From contig CM064632.1 of NCBI GenBank assembly GCA_032717465.1, positions 21,319,925 to 21,383,924 on the forward strand: 64,000 nucleotides of DNA, given 5' to 3'. Positions 25,926 through 37,215 of this stretch are shown in pieces. The DNA is from Coenobita brevimanus. Lineage: Eukaryota; Arthropoda; Malacostraca; Decapoda; Coenobitidae. The position numbers and the translations under genes were made by a program. The notes beneath the pieces were generated by a model. It saw only the letters and a list, made by a program, of their open reading frames with translations. It was not told the DNA's origin and did not search any database. The first letter of the stretch is position 1; every line of letters begins with the position of its first letter.

Positions 25926-26229
25926 GTGGGAATGAGGTAAAGCCTAAAAATGCATGAGTAGTAGAAGGGGCGACTATTTTCACCACATTACTTCCATATT
26001 TTAAAACCGCAGAGTATAAACAAATTGCCGGATTTTTGCAGGGCATTTGGGTAGCACAGGAAGATTGCTTCGCACAGATCAGGCTAGAGAAGACTGGGAT
26101 ATTATGGGTAGGGTAACTGTAAAACAATTCAATTGCAGAACAAATCATAATAAAAATGGGATAAATCACACTATACGCTTCAAGAAAAACTTAGATTTGA
26201 TGTAAAAAAAATCGTAATTTGTGTGAAAC

Positions 26230-26815
26230 TGCATGTTCTCGGACTAAGCAACCATCCACGTATCCAGGAAAGTGAGCAAACAAAACGCGCTAATTAGGTG
26301 GTCAGAAGAACCTCATGCAGCACTGGAACACGTAAACAATCCAAAGGTTAATGCCTGGTGTGGTTTGTTACGTCATCCTGTGATTCGATACTTTTTCTTT
26401 GCTAAGCAGACAATAAACCTTTGCCAATATCTGAATATATTTGGTAATTATCTAGATCCAGTATTAGATGAACTAAGTTACAGCCTAAAGTATTTTTAAG
26501 AACAAGGTAGTACACTGCCACATTAAAATCTGTTGGTACCACCGCTGATACAAACTACAAAGTCCCCTGGATTGGCCGTGGAGGATCCATCTCCTGGCCA
26601 GTCACATTTGAGGACAGCCTACCGACAACACCTTGTAATTTTTCCCATGGGTTATGTGCAGCTCCTGTGACTGACATCAGTAAGTTAAAATATTAAAATT
26701 CTTGCAGGATTTTTAAGAATTAGGAATGATATATTGGACAATACATGAAAGAAGGGTAACGTTAGGCTCTCATTTGTAAATCTGCAGCAAATGGTGTTCA
26801 TGTTTCATTTATCTG
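26230..26815 (+). pseudogene. Tc1/mariner-like transposase remnant, left arm end
   Basis: Read with frameshifts, the plus strand encodes EEPHAALEHV, PKVNAWCGLLRHPVIRYFFF, NYKVPWIGRGGSISWP, CAAPVTDISKLK and CKSAANGVHV. These match, in order, the C-terminal half of arthropod mariner-type DDE transposases (KVN-WCG block, RWIGRGG-WP block, and a C-terminal G-H-V/I block). The DGA block is destroyed here. The arm homology stops at 26608, inside this remnant, and the rest lies in the spacer. Confidence 0.75.
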
Positions 26816-27562
26816 ACTTTACAATACACCGTGAACATTTTTCTAACACAGTCCCTTGACTACTTATCTGCAATACTGACAACATTATTCATCTGCAACT
26901 AAAGCCAGACGTTCAGGCATTTAGGGAAACAAGTAGGCTTTTAATATTACACGGATATTTGGCCGACAGGCACTGGGATGACAAGGGGGAAATCCGGCTC
27001 ACATTGTATCATCCCCGGGGCCTCATTTCCATCGCAGCCGCATCATATCCCGCACACAGCATGACCATTAAAACCCCTCGTAATCCATTCACGGAGAGAT
27101 GCGCTCTTTACCTGCAGGCCTTTGATGATAACGCAGCGTCGTGGGAGCCTTTGGTGCGTTTGACAAGTATCTGAAACATAATTACCGAGTCCTTTGGTGC
27201 CCAGCCGGCAGGAATTTGTGCAGGGGACTCGCTCACAGGCCCACACGACGGAGGGAAGCGGGAGAGAGGGAGACTAACTGGGAGGAAATGCGAAAAAGGG
27301 GTAGGTAGGGAGAAAGAAAGGGCGAGGAGAGACTGAGAGGTTAAGAGGTGGGGAGTTAAGGGAGAAGAGAAACAGTAAGGTATAGACTGACGGGGAGAGA
27401 AGGAATGAGGAAAAGTAAGAGAGAGGGATTGATCTAATGTTCTAAAGAAAGCGGGTTTCATTTCATGCAGGAGCAAGGAACACTTGATTATTTGGATTCC
27501 CTTATAGCGGGCTTTACTGCAATTGCACAATACCCATCGTAAATATCAACTCACCAGTACTG
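26609..27562. other. Central spacer of the inverted repeat
   Basis: These 954 bases are the unpaired loop between the arms. The left 200 bases continue the transposase remnant of the left arm. The middle has a 71-codon open frame at 26959-27174 that I do not recognise and do not claim as a gene. The right part, 27240-27440, is purine-rich. A short weak resemblance between the bases just inside both boundaries hints that homology once extended slightly further. No gap or low-quality run marks an obvious scaffold join. Confidence 0.8.
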
Positions 27563-27940
27563 AATGTGACTGGCCAGGAGATGGATCCTCCACTGCCAAT
27601 CCAGGGGACTTTGTAGTTTGCGTCAGAGGTGGTACCAAGATATTTTGATGTGGCAGTGCACCATCTTGCTTTAAAAATACTCTAGGCTGAAATTTAATTC
27701 ATCTGGTACTGGGTCAAAGTAATTATCATATATTCACATAACTGGCAGACGTATACTGTTTGCTTAGCGAAGAAAAAATTATCCAGTCACAGGATCACGT
27801 AACATGCCACACCAGTCATTAACTTTTGGATTGTTTACGTGTTCCAGTGCTGCATGAGGTTCTTCTGATCACCAATTTAGCACGTTTTGTTCGTTCACTT
27901 TCCCGGATATGTGGATGGTTGCTTAGTCCGAGAACATGTT
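27540..27940 (-). pseudogene. Tc1/mariner-like transposase remnant, right arm end
   Basis: The minus strand encodes FSD, a stop, ATIHISGKVNEQNVLNW, a stop, SEEPHAALEHV, PKVNDWCGMLRDPVTG, then VFLKQDGALPHQN and NYKVPWIGSGGSISWP. The QDGA block with its catalytic Asp survives here, unlike in the left copy. Several in-frame stops and shifts make it dead. It faces the left copy across the spacer. Confidence 0.75.
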
Positions 27941-28249
27941 CTCGATCAAGTTGCAGTGTCACACAAACAGCGATATTTTTTACATCAAATCTAAGTTTTC
28001 CTTGTAGCGTATAGTGTGATTTATTCCATTTTGATTGTGATTTGTGCTGTACTTGAATTGTTTTGCAGTTAGTCTAGCCCAAAATAACCCAGCCTGTCTA
28101 GCCTAAGATGAACGAAGCAACCTTCCTGTGGTAACCAAATGCCCTGCAAACATCCGGCAATTTGTTTATACTAACTTAACGGCTTTAAATATGGCCAGTA
28201 ACATGGCGAAAATAGTCACCCCTCCTACTCCTTATGCTTTTCCAGACTT

Positions 28250-28870
28250 TCCCTCATTCGCACTTCCCTACCATTCTCCCCTCTCCCCCTTCCTCCTTTG
28301 TCTCCTCTCTCCCATCCTCCATTATCTTCTCTCTCCCTCTCCTCCATTATCTCTCCTCTCCCTCTCATCCATTATCTCCCCTTTCCCTCTCCTCCATTGT
28401 CTCCCTTGTCCCCTTCCTCATTTTCCCCTCTCCCCCTTCTCCGTTATCTCCCTTTTCTCTCCTCCATAATCTCCCCTTCTCTATTATCTTCCCTCTCCCC
28501 TCCACCATTATTTCCTTCTCTCCCTTCACCATTATTTCCCCTCTCTCCTTCCTGTATTACTTTTCCTCCCCCCTCCTTCATTATCTCCCCTCTCCCCCTC
28601 CTCGATTATCTCCCCTCTCTCCCACCTCCATTATCTTCTCCTCCCTCACCACTTTCAACTCTTCTTCCCCTGCACACCGTCTTCCCCTCCCTCACCGTTC
28701 TGTCCTCCCTCCACCACTCTACCTCAACCCTGCCTTCATCCTCCTTGCTTCATCTACTCCCTCTGCCTCCTCTTCATTTTATATCTTGTCCAACCATTCC
28801 TCCCTCCTTCCTCCCCTCTCCCCCCCAGCATCATTTTCTCCTCCACCTCATCCTCCCCGCTCCCCATCAG
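28250..28870. repeat. Pyrimidine-rich repeat, mirror of 25341-25925
   Basis: Units like CTCCATTATCTCCCCTCTCC recur. It is the inverted counterpart of the left purine block. The Ser/Pro-rich frames in it (for example 28234-28902) are not genes. Confidence 0.85.
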
Positions 28871-29332
28871 TGAGGCGAGGATCCAGACTCATAAGCAAAT
28901 GATCCAGAAGGTCCGGGATTAATCAAGCTAATGACCTGGTTAATATGTAACACCCAGGCACTACCTCTTACCACCCCTTCACACCCACCTCCTCTATCTC
29001 TCTCTCTCTGAAATTTCCGTCGGGATTTTCTATACTGCATTGTACTGCTTTTCACTTTTTTTTCATTTATTTTTATTTGTTTATTTATATATTTATTGAT
29101 ATAATTGGCGGCGTATTACAGGGACTCTGGAGGGTGGAAAGAGAGAGCCTTTTGCTGTACGGTACTATCCTTGTCTTATATCTATATCTGTGACTGGCAT
29201 ATAAAGACTGCGTAAACTTTCGTATTATTACTGGTACTACTGTTTAGGCCAGATAGTCTTGCTGAGGTCATAAAGTCTGTGTGGTCTATGCATCTCTCTC
29301 TTTCTCTGTCTCTCTGTTTCTCTGTCTCTGTC

Positions 29333-29387
<55 letters not shown>

Positions 29388-29498
29388 TCATTCCCATCTT
29401 TCCTCTGTTTGTCCTCCCATTTCTCATCTCCGTTACTTTGTGGTTTACCTTCTGGTCAGAAATTCTCATTTTCAGATCATCAATTTATTTTCCTTCAG

Positions 29499-29557
<59 letters not shown>
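28871..29557. other. Right-arm DNA with CTGT and CT/GA repeats
   Basis: It starts at the LINE-free flank matching 25300-25380, has TCTG repeats at 29335-29372 and a (GA)n at 29502-29557. About 300 bp at 29000-29300 lack a left partner. No gene is seen. Confidence 0.6.
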
Positions 29558-29560
<3 letters not shown>

Positions 29561-29992
29561 AATATTCGTATTCTTAAAACCAAGGGGACGAGTGTGTGTG
29601 TAACCTTTCAAAATTCTTAGGGTTACTGTGGAAAAGTTACGAGCATTTGGTTTGGTCAGGCTGTGTGCAGTGATACATACCGCACTGATCAGCAAGGCAG
29701 AGAACACAAACGCTCTTTACTCATTTTGGTTTTCACGAACACTCTCAAGTGGCATAGGAGGCTTCGTAGCACTCTTTCCTCCGCTATTTGTTTTGAGTAT
29801 TACACATTTTCCCTCGTATGCTGTTTTTATCGTTTCAGTATCGACATATCTTGCATCACTAACACACAAGAGGATATTAAAGTGTATTGTACCAGATAAA
29901 TCGCCATGGAAGAGGCGTTACGAAAGATTCCGAAGCCATTTACAATACAACCCTCAGGGAGATGCATCCGGAGGATGAGGGGGATTTAGTCC
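29558..29992. repeat. Near-identical inter-arm tract, right side
   Basis: The reverse complement of 24686-25120 with one visible mismatch. Its edges are sharp: the left edge is the (GA)n tract and the right edge is the start of a family A copy that is again about 91% alike. Confidence 0.88.
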
Positions 29993-30205
29993 TTACTCTC
30001 GTTGGTTAAGGAAGCTCCCTAGCACCTCTACCTTAGCAATTTATTTTTGGATACGGATGACTATCGTTTCGTACGTTATTATGCAGTGTATGGTGATATT
30101 AGAATGATTTCGGTAACAGAAGAGGACGATAAGGCGTAATAAGCAAAATAAATAGCTTAAGAAAGAGTGCCAGGGAGTTTCCTTAACCCACGGGAATAGG
30201 TGCCT
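29990..30205. mobile_element. Fold-back family A, copy 4
   Basis: The right-arm partner of 24477-24690, with inverted ends GGTTAAGGAAGCTCCCTAGC and AAGAGTGCCAGGGAGTTTCC. Confidence 0.8.
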
Positions 30206-30308
30206 TAGTGTTTGCATAGGCTGTCTCTTAATTATTCTGTCAAGGCGTAGTAAGCTGCTGAGCATTCTTTATTAGCAATGAGAATTTTCCAGATAACGGC
30301 CGTATGCT

Positions 30309-30339
<31 letters not shown>

Positions 30340-30415
30340 ATGCTTTTTTCCCTCTCTCCCCCCTCCTCCCTGTGAGGTGACATCTGGAGTGGCTCTTTAA
30401 TATCCGGGGTGTTGC

Positions 30416-30452
<37 letters not shown>

Positions 30453-30498
30453 GGGTGTGTATATTTGAGGAAGGGCAAGTGAGAAGGTTATAATTGTG

Positions 30499-30578
<80 letters not shown>

Positions 30579-30736
30579 TGTGAAATTCTAAATCTTCATG
30601 ACCATAAGATGATAATGATATAAACAAGAGACAGAATAACCTTACCTCATCGGTTATGGAAGCTCTTTAATAATTCTTCCTTACCAGTTATATTGCTGCA
30701 TATGAAGAAGTAATATTTTCTTACAGGTTATTAATT
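30206..30736. repeat. CT, GA and GT microsatellites in the right arm
   Basis: Tracts lie at 30308-30336 (CT), 30419-30451 (GA) and 30495-30577 (GT with a few changes). They mirror 24097-24362. No coding sequence. Confidence 0.85.
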
Positions 30737-31247
30737 TTGTTGGAGGTACGGACGCTCACCACCCACTCACTCGATGTAGAGCTGCTCTTGGGTGTCTGCC
30801 CTTTCCTCTCCTCCATTCTTCTTTCCTTCCATCCTCTTCTGTCTTTCCTTCATTCTTTCCTCGTCCTTCTGCCTACGGGTGACTTTACATCCTCTTCTGT
30901 CTTTCTTTCTTTCATTCTTTCCTGTTCCTTCTGCCTGTGGGTGACTCTACACTGAGTGACAAGCCAAATGGTTTCCTGTATACCAGGAAACCATTTACTA
31001 CACTGGGTGGTAACCATGTAACCAAATTTTGGCGCCTGGTGGTTTAATGGGTAATTATTGCGCTCCAATCGGATCGAGCCGGTGCAGGTTTATATCCAAG
31101 GGATGGTTGGGGTTTATTGCTCACGTAATGCCACTCAGGGATGAGTGAGGCTGGTCACTCTCATCTTAAATGTCGGGACCAACTGCCTAGCCCCGGCTCC
31201 TACGCTCCTCATGGGGCAACGTAGGGTTGGATGATGGATGGATGAAT
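30737..31247 (+). mobile_element. 511-bp tRNA-related SINE with 11-bp target duplication, right arm only
   Basis: GGTTATTAATT flanks both ends (30726-30736 and 31248-31258), and the left arm near 23945 has one copy, so the insertion is defined exactly. Inside are an A-box-like TGGTTTAATGG (31040-31050) and a B-box-like GGTTTATATCC (31087-31097). The pol III boxes lie about 300 bp from the 5' end, which is unusual. Upstream is a hairpin AAATGGTTTCCTG/CAGGAAACCATTT (about 30968-30998). The tail is GATG-rich. A second copy is at 59952-60463. Confidence 0.85.
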
Positions 31248-31258
31248 GGTTATTAATT

Positions 31259-31716
31259 CAGAGTGTGTAAATATTAGAAACATAACAATAATCTCAAAAA
31301 GAATACTAAGGCGTTGAATGCAAAATCTCTCAAGAAGAGGTGCTAATAATTCTTCCATCTTGGTGTGGCCAAGATTTTCGTCCTTTTGCATATTATTTCA
31401 CATACGATTATACTTTTTTTTTTTGTGTGTGTGTAGCACTTCCTTGTGACTAGCATGCTATTTTTTGTTAATCTATTGTTACAAGTCAGGTGAGAGCAAT
31501 ATTTAGCCAAGTTAAAGGGAAAAAAAAAAAAAAAAGGTCCTCTTACCTAGCGAGAATGTGTCCTTGAGGTGAGATGGTAAGAAGGCGAAATGGGCCAAAT
31601 CAAGAAGCATCGTATCACCTATTCATTATCTTCGCAGCATTTTTTTTTCCTTCATCAGTTGTCTGTATATGCGCTCTAAACCATCATAGCAACTGACTGT
31701 GGTAAAACGTAGGTAT

Positions 31717-31752
<36 letters not shown>

Positions 31753-31837
31753 AAATTCGGAAATTTGGTGTAACTAGATGGAGCATACTAACTGATAAAT
31801 AAATAAGTGACGGAAGTTGGAGAGAACACTGGGTAAA
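31259..31837. other. Family B repeat and GT tract in the right arm
   Basis: This matches 23410-23940. It contains family B (31330-31510), a poly-A run at 31521-31535 and (GT)n at 31720-31751. Confidence 0.65.
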
Positions 31838-32400
31838 CATTCGCTATATTTGAAGCAGTAGAAGCACCTTACCAAACCAGTTTTTCTTCTTCCTGATGGT
31901 CTGTTATATTTTTTTTATTATTTCTGGGGTGGAAATTAAATGTTTCATGCGAAATCTGTTTCTCCGCTGTTATTAGCCATGTTCCACGGTGTCAGCTCGT
32001 TTGACTCGTCAGGATAATGGCGGAAGGGACTGTCCTAACCTAAGTGTTTAACTAAACCTAACCTAACTTAACTGTACCTAATACTTTAATCTAACCTAAC
32101 CTAACCTAACCGGACCTAACCCAACCTAACCTAGCATCCAGTCGGGAAGTTGAGAAACGAAAACCACCTTTGACTACCATGAGTAAGACAATCGTAGATA
32201 GCCTACGGAAGCGTGATAATAAAAAGTGGGAAATTTTTCAGCAGGAAAAGATAAATGATAAAAAGTGGGAAATTTTTCAGCAGGAAAAGATAAATTATCA
32301 CCCAGAAAATAGTCAGAGAAATACAGAAAACAAACTGGAAGAATATGATTTGACTTGGTAAGGTCCTTCTACTGCTTCAAGTAAAGCGTAAGTTTACAGA
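31838..32400. mobile_element. TIR element family C, short copy, right arm
   Basis: The inverse of 22840-23405. CCTAACCTAACCTAACC at about 32094-32110 lies inside. The 63-codon frame 32170-32361 includes a doubled KKWEIFQQEKIN, which comes from a 39-bp duplication. The duplication exists in both arms with different lengths, so it is not a coding signature. Confidence 0.75.
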
Positions 32401-33173
32401 ACACTGTCCTGCAGTGGATCGTATGATTGATGATGATGATGACGCATCTTGTTAAGAAAAAGCATGGTGAATCGCATCGACATAAGTATCAAGTAATCGT
32501 GCGAGTGTAGAGATTCTGCCTTCACCAGCAGCAAGAGTAGCAATCAATTAAATATATGGAAACTCAGTGAAGGCTCTTATTGGCTGGATCTCATGACGTC
32601 ACGCCTAAGCTTCCTCAACCTCATGTTTACTTATGCCCCTGCATCATGAGTGGATGCATGGCGCTGTTGCTTAGTTTTATTTCCTTAGTGGAGCTTTATC
32701 AACGACCTGAGTATGTGCTTCTAGACGAGACATTAGGGCAATAGCTGTGGGTAGTGAAAGAACAAGCAGGAAGGAATGGACCAAGATATCAGACAGTGGG
32801 ACGAGGTAAGTGTTTATTTTCCATCTCCAGTGATACAGCGTCTGTAGGAATATGTTAACCGATCACTGATGGCCGTATGCTTAAACACAAATGGAGAGGG
32901 CCATGCATTGGGCCCTACTTTACACAGTAAGGAAAGCACAAGCAAGCCCTCAGTGTTTACATGGTATGCTGTGACAGCATTAAGGGAAAGGGGGTGGTTG
33001 GTAGTCCTGCGTAGTTGGTATGTCTGAAGGTACGCACCCAAGGGAGTCACCGTACTGTACATTCATTACGATGTCCATCAACAACAAAACAAAACTCTTC
33101 CTTTTTTATTTTTATATTTTAGCACTTGTTTTATGTATACTATATATACTTTTACAGTAATAAACTTTTTAGT

Positions 33174-33255
33174 TATGGCCGTACCATTCTAAAGTGGCGG
33201 TTGGGGTGGGGCACGAACCTCTGTACAGTGTGCCACGTTTTCCATACTCGCGATG

Positions 33256-33297
<42 letters not shown>

Positions 33298-33519
33298 GGG
33301 GGGATGTGCATCACCCTAGGGAATTTTGTTTCTTTTATGTCTTATAAACTTGTGCTTTCATTTCTTTATTTTGTTTTTAATTATATTATTGTTTTACATA
33401 TGACGCCAGATGACCTTGATGTTACGGCGCTTTTTCATTGAATCATTCTCGCCCTTCTTCCTTCCCTCCCTTCATCTTTCCCTCAGCTTGACAATGCACT
33501 CAACACTGCCCCTGGCCTG

Positions 33520-33558
<39 letters not shown>

Positions 33559-34479
33559 GGGGGAGATGTGCGTCAATTTTGTTTCTTTTATGAGTGACTT
33601 ATAAACTTGTGCTTTCATTTCTTTATTTTGTTTTTATTATATCTAATTATGTTTAATTATAAACGTGTGCTTTCATTTCTTTATTTTGTTTTTATTATAT
33701 CTAATTATGTTTAAAAATATTATTGTTTTACATATGGCGCCAGATGACCTCGCTGTTGTGGCGCCATGATTTGTTTTCATTCAATCACTCTCTCCCTCCT
33801 TCCTTCCCTCTTTTCCTCCATCTCTCACTTAGCTGCACTCAACACTGCCCCTGGTCTGCCTCCCCCCCCTCTCTCTCTCTCTCGTCTGTGGTAGTTTAGG
33901 ATACATTTTGGTTATTTTCTTTTACGTTATAATGTACATATTGTAAATTTGACTTTATTTCCACACCACCCAGGAGGTTAAAGTCTTGGCGCGTTTTTTT
34001 TAAGAGGTGTTCCCAAACAGGCCTATTAAACCTCTATCCCTCACAGATGACCAGGTCGGACTGGTTGTGTGTGAATGTTGCCGCTCACGAGGGTTTAGTG
34101 TATATATTTTTTTTACTAAGAAACTGGCATATATTTGCTTATATTCCTGCACATTATCTTATAATCATAAATGTGACATTATTACCAACCCCAGAAAGAC
34201 GGTAACAGCCAATAAAAGTGACTACTTTTTTTTAAGCAAACTGTAAAATAATTATGCCACGTTTCTGTATTGCCGTATAAATATTTTACGCATAATCAGT
34301 TTACTGTTCTTTCATATATTATAATACACACGTTACCATTATATTCTTATGTGTTTATCTTATTGTGATGCCTATAACATATATCAGAGCCGTTTACATA
34401 GCGGGTATGGAACACGTGGCACCACTGTACAGAGGTTCGTGCCCCACCCAAACCGCCACTTAAGATTGGTACCACCATA
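33174..34479. mobile_element. 1.3-kb TIR element, right arm only
   Basis: The ends form an inverted repeat of about 80 bp containing AAGTGGCGG, then GGGTGGGGCACGAACCTCTG, then TACAGT and GCCACG. The left arm near 22073 has the flanks joined. The target duplication is unclear (AGT or GTA). The interior has two to three direct units, each with (CT)n followed by GGGGATGTGC, TTATAAACTTGTGCTTTCAT and GGCGCCAGATGACC. No transposase is seen. Confidence 0.7.
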
Positions 34480-34659
34480 GTACTTATGTTGTATATATGA
34501 TAACTAGCGTTACGGTTATAAGAATTAGGTAATTGGGAGACGTGGGACAGCCACCAAAAAAAAAAAAAAAACGACCCTAACTGGTGACTTAATAAAGGTG
34601 TACTGGTGTGTTTTCGAGTAGGAGGAGGATCCACCAATAAACATGGAAAATGATTACGT

Positions 34660-35000
34660 AAGGGATTAGGTTAGGATAAATTTGGTTAGGTTAGCAAAAA
34701 ATTGGTTAGGTTAGCATGAAATAGGTTAGGACAAATAAGGTTGGGTTGAAGTGCGAAAATATGTTAGGTTTGGGTAAATGGGCACTATAAAAGGTAAATT
34801 GCTTAAAAATGGTGTTCTAAAATGGGGTCTGTTTGTCTTCGCGCACAGGTTAGGGTAAGTTTAGCTAGGTTAGCCAAAAATAGGGTAGGTAAGGTTAGGA
34901 TGAATAAGATTGGCTTGTTACGAAAATTTAAGTTAGGTTTGGATAAGTAGGCCATGATAAGGGTAATTTTGCATATAGATTGCGTTCTAAGATGGCGTCC
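34660..35000. repeat. Degenerate TTAGG-rich segment, right arm
   Basis: The inverse of 21240-21530, with GGTTAGGTTAGCA and GGTTAGGATAAAT words. It is not a telomere-like pure array. Confidence 0.75.
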
Positions 35001-36519
35001 GTCTGTCTTCATGGACCACAAGATAGTGTCCTTGAACAAACTGCTTTTTTATGTTCTTTTTACCACTCCAAAAAAAAAAAAAAAAAAAATAGATAAAAAT
35101 AAAATAAAATATTGAAACAAACACAACTGGAGAGTACTTGAAGGGTAAGGAAAAAGTGAGAAAACTGCAAAATAAGGTGGTCCCGTCTCCTCAAGGATTT
35201 CCAAGAATTATGAATAGGATGCTGCTGGTAAATATTTAAAAATGGTATTAGAAAAAGAAAGAAAAATATAGTTTGCAGTGCTTGAGATCTGATGCCGTCA
35301 CGACGCTTCATAGTTTGGCCTATGTGCTAAGGATTGTAACTTGTTATATGAGACAGCATGTACTTTATATTATTCCCTGTATCATTGACTGAACGTCCGA
35401 TATTCATTTAATTCACTCGGATAATGTGTAAATGTGGTTTAAGTATGTCAATTTGATGATCTTATCCTACTATAGTCGACTGTGAAAAAAAAAAAAAGTG
35501 CATGTCACCACAAGCGCAGCTAAGGGCCTGACTTGCCCTTGACCTATTAGGCTACTCCTTAAGGAATAGCCCGCGGGTATTAATAACAAACAATTCAGTT
35601 GCAGTGTATACTTGCATTATATTTTTAGCATGTTATGATATTGTTTACAAACTATTTACATTGTTTTTGCATGTACAGAGCTACTTTATTACAAATAATT
35701 AAATACAGGGTTTGTGAAAGTCATAGCATTCTTCCCTTTCAAAAAGATTCGGAACAACCCTTACAGAGAGAGTGAAATCTTTCTCTACTTAAACTTTTGG
35801 CATACCATTTTGATATAGGGACCTTAGGAAAGGCCCCACAGCTTTAAGCATACGGCCGTGTGTTAAACTCAAACTCGTTATTTATCTCAGTGTTTGCCGA
35901 CTTTGGTACTTATCTTCGTGTCGTTAAAACGGGCGAAGAATGACGTATGGGTGAAATACAGTGCGGTGTATTAAATATGCGACGTAGTCAAACACCATGA
36001 AGCGTGTGTTGTTTGTGTGTGGGGGGAGGGGGTCACACACTGTGACGGTGGCCTCTCAACAGGTGTGATGGAAATGGCTTGGTATATTTACTGGCATTTT
36101 ATTAATTACAGTACATACAATCCTTGAGCTCAGTGACCAACAAAATGTCTGCACTTTAGAGTAATTAAAAAAATAAAAAAGACATTTGCAAGAAGAGAGT
36201 AAGGATGAATAGATGAGTGGTTGATAAAAAGCTGAGAAGAGCAAAAGGAGGGTTCATAGGCGCTGACTCTTACGCGAAACCTTTCACCGACAGAAAGAAA
36301 GGAAACGAAACACCGGGTATGTTTTGCTGAACTATGAGTGTGTATCTTTGACGGAACCCTGCTCGTTTTCTCTTGTTGATCAGAAATTATGTTTTGATCA
36401 AGTGTGTTCGCGCCCTAGGTGAGGTGCAGGAGGAAGGGAGGGTGAGAGGGGAGTAAGTGGAGGAAATGGGAGTGCTGAAAGGAGAAAGGTAGGAGGTAGA
36501 AACATCGCCAGCTTAAGAT
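35001..36519. other. Non-genic right-arm DNA
   Basis: Colinear inverse of 19641-21190. It has a poly-A run near 35071, a G-rich stretch at 36020-36032, and no conserved frame. Confidence 0.6.
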
Positions 36520-37215
36520 ATTGGTAATATACTTGGTAAATGTATGGTTTAAGCAGCAGAAAGACCTTACAAGTCCAGTTCCTACTCCTCCAATTTGTTT
36601 TCTGTTCTTTTCTGAATATTTCCAGGGCGGTAAACAGTATTCTTTTTACTTCCCCCTCCCCCACCCTTTGTCTTAATGTTCCTTATGCTTCATCGACGTT
36701 TGTTTTTCCTCAAGCGTAATGGAAGAGACGTACTCATACCTACTTAATCCACCCAGATTCATTTACTTTTGCATTTACTTTTTCTGCCTTTTTTGTTTTA
36801 CTATTTTTATGGGCATAAATAATGTGTACTGTTGATATTGTTTCTCTGTTGATCTTGACGTTTTATTTCACGGACTTGATGGCGAACTTACTAAAACTTA
36901 CTAGAATAGGTTAAGCTAGGTTAAACTGCAGGGCTAGGTTAGATCAGGTTAGATTAAAATGTGTGCAAGAGGTACTAAGAGGCGACTGGGACGTCAACAA
37001 TAATTTTTGGTAGATTTGGGTATGTTGAAATAAATGTTTGTCATTACATTCGAAGAACAGTTGACAGAGCAGAACATGGCTAAAAATAATAGGGAAAGAA
37101 CTTTATCGTGCAACGTTTATTTACCACCCCCAAAATTATAATATTAAAAAAAAGTCTATGAGAGGGAGAAACTAATTTGGTAAGGTGCTTCTGCAGGTTA
37201 AAGTAAGTGGTATGT
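36520..37215. mobile_element. TIR element family C, long copy, right arm
   Basis: The inverse of 18948-19640. The ends share the GGTTTAAGCAGCAGAAAGACC and GGTAAGGTGCTTCTGCAGG motifs, and TAGGTTAAGCTAGG lies inside. Confidence 0.6.

Noticed and set aside
25334..26169. Ser/Pro/Leu-rich frames of 100-185 codons, and those at 28234-28902, 50173-50658 and 54009-54604
   Set aside because: They are opposite-strand readings of purine- or pyrimidine-biased DNA with no start context, domain or arm conservation as protein.
26959..27174. 71-codon frame in the central spacer as a gene
   Set aside because: No domain, splice signal or repeat homology was seen; it stays as unexplained spacer.
31087..31097. 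B-box-like motifs as true tRNA genes (also 21572, 58421, 60303)
   Set aside because: No cloverleaf with matching acceptor arms could be drawn; each sits in a SINE-like repeat.
32170..32361. 63-codon frame with a doubled KKWEIFQQEKIN
   Set aside because: It comes from a direct duplication in the end of a family C element. The left-arm version has a different length and shifts the frame.
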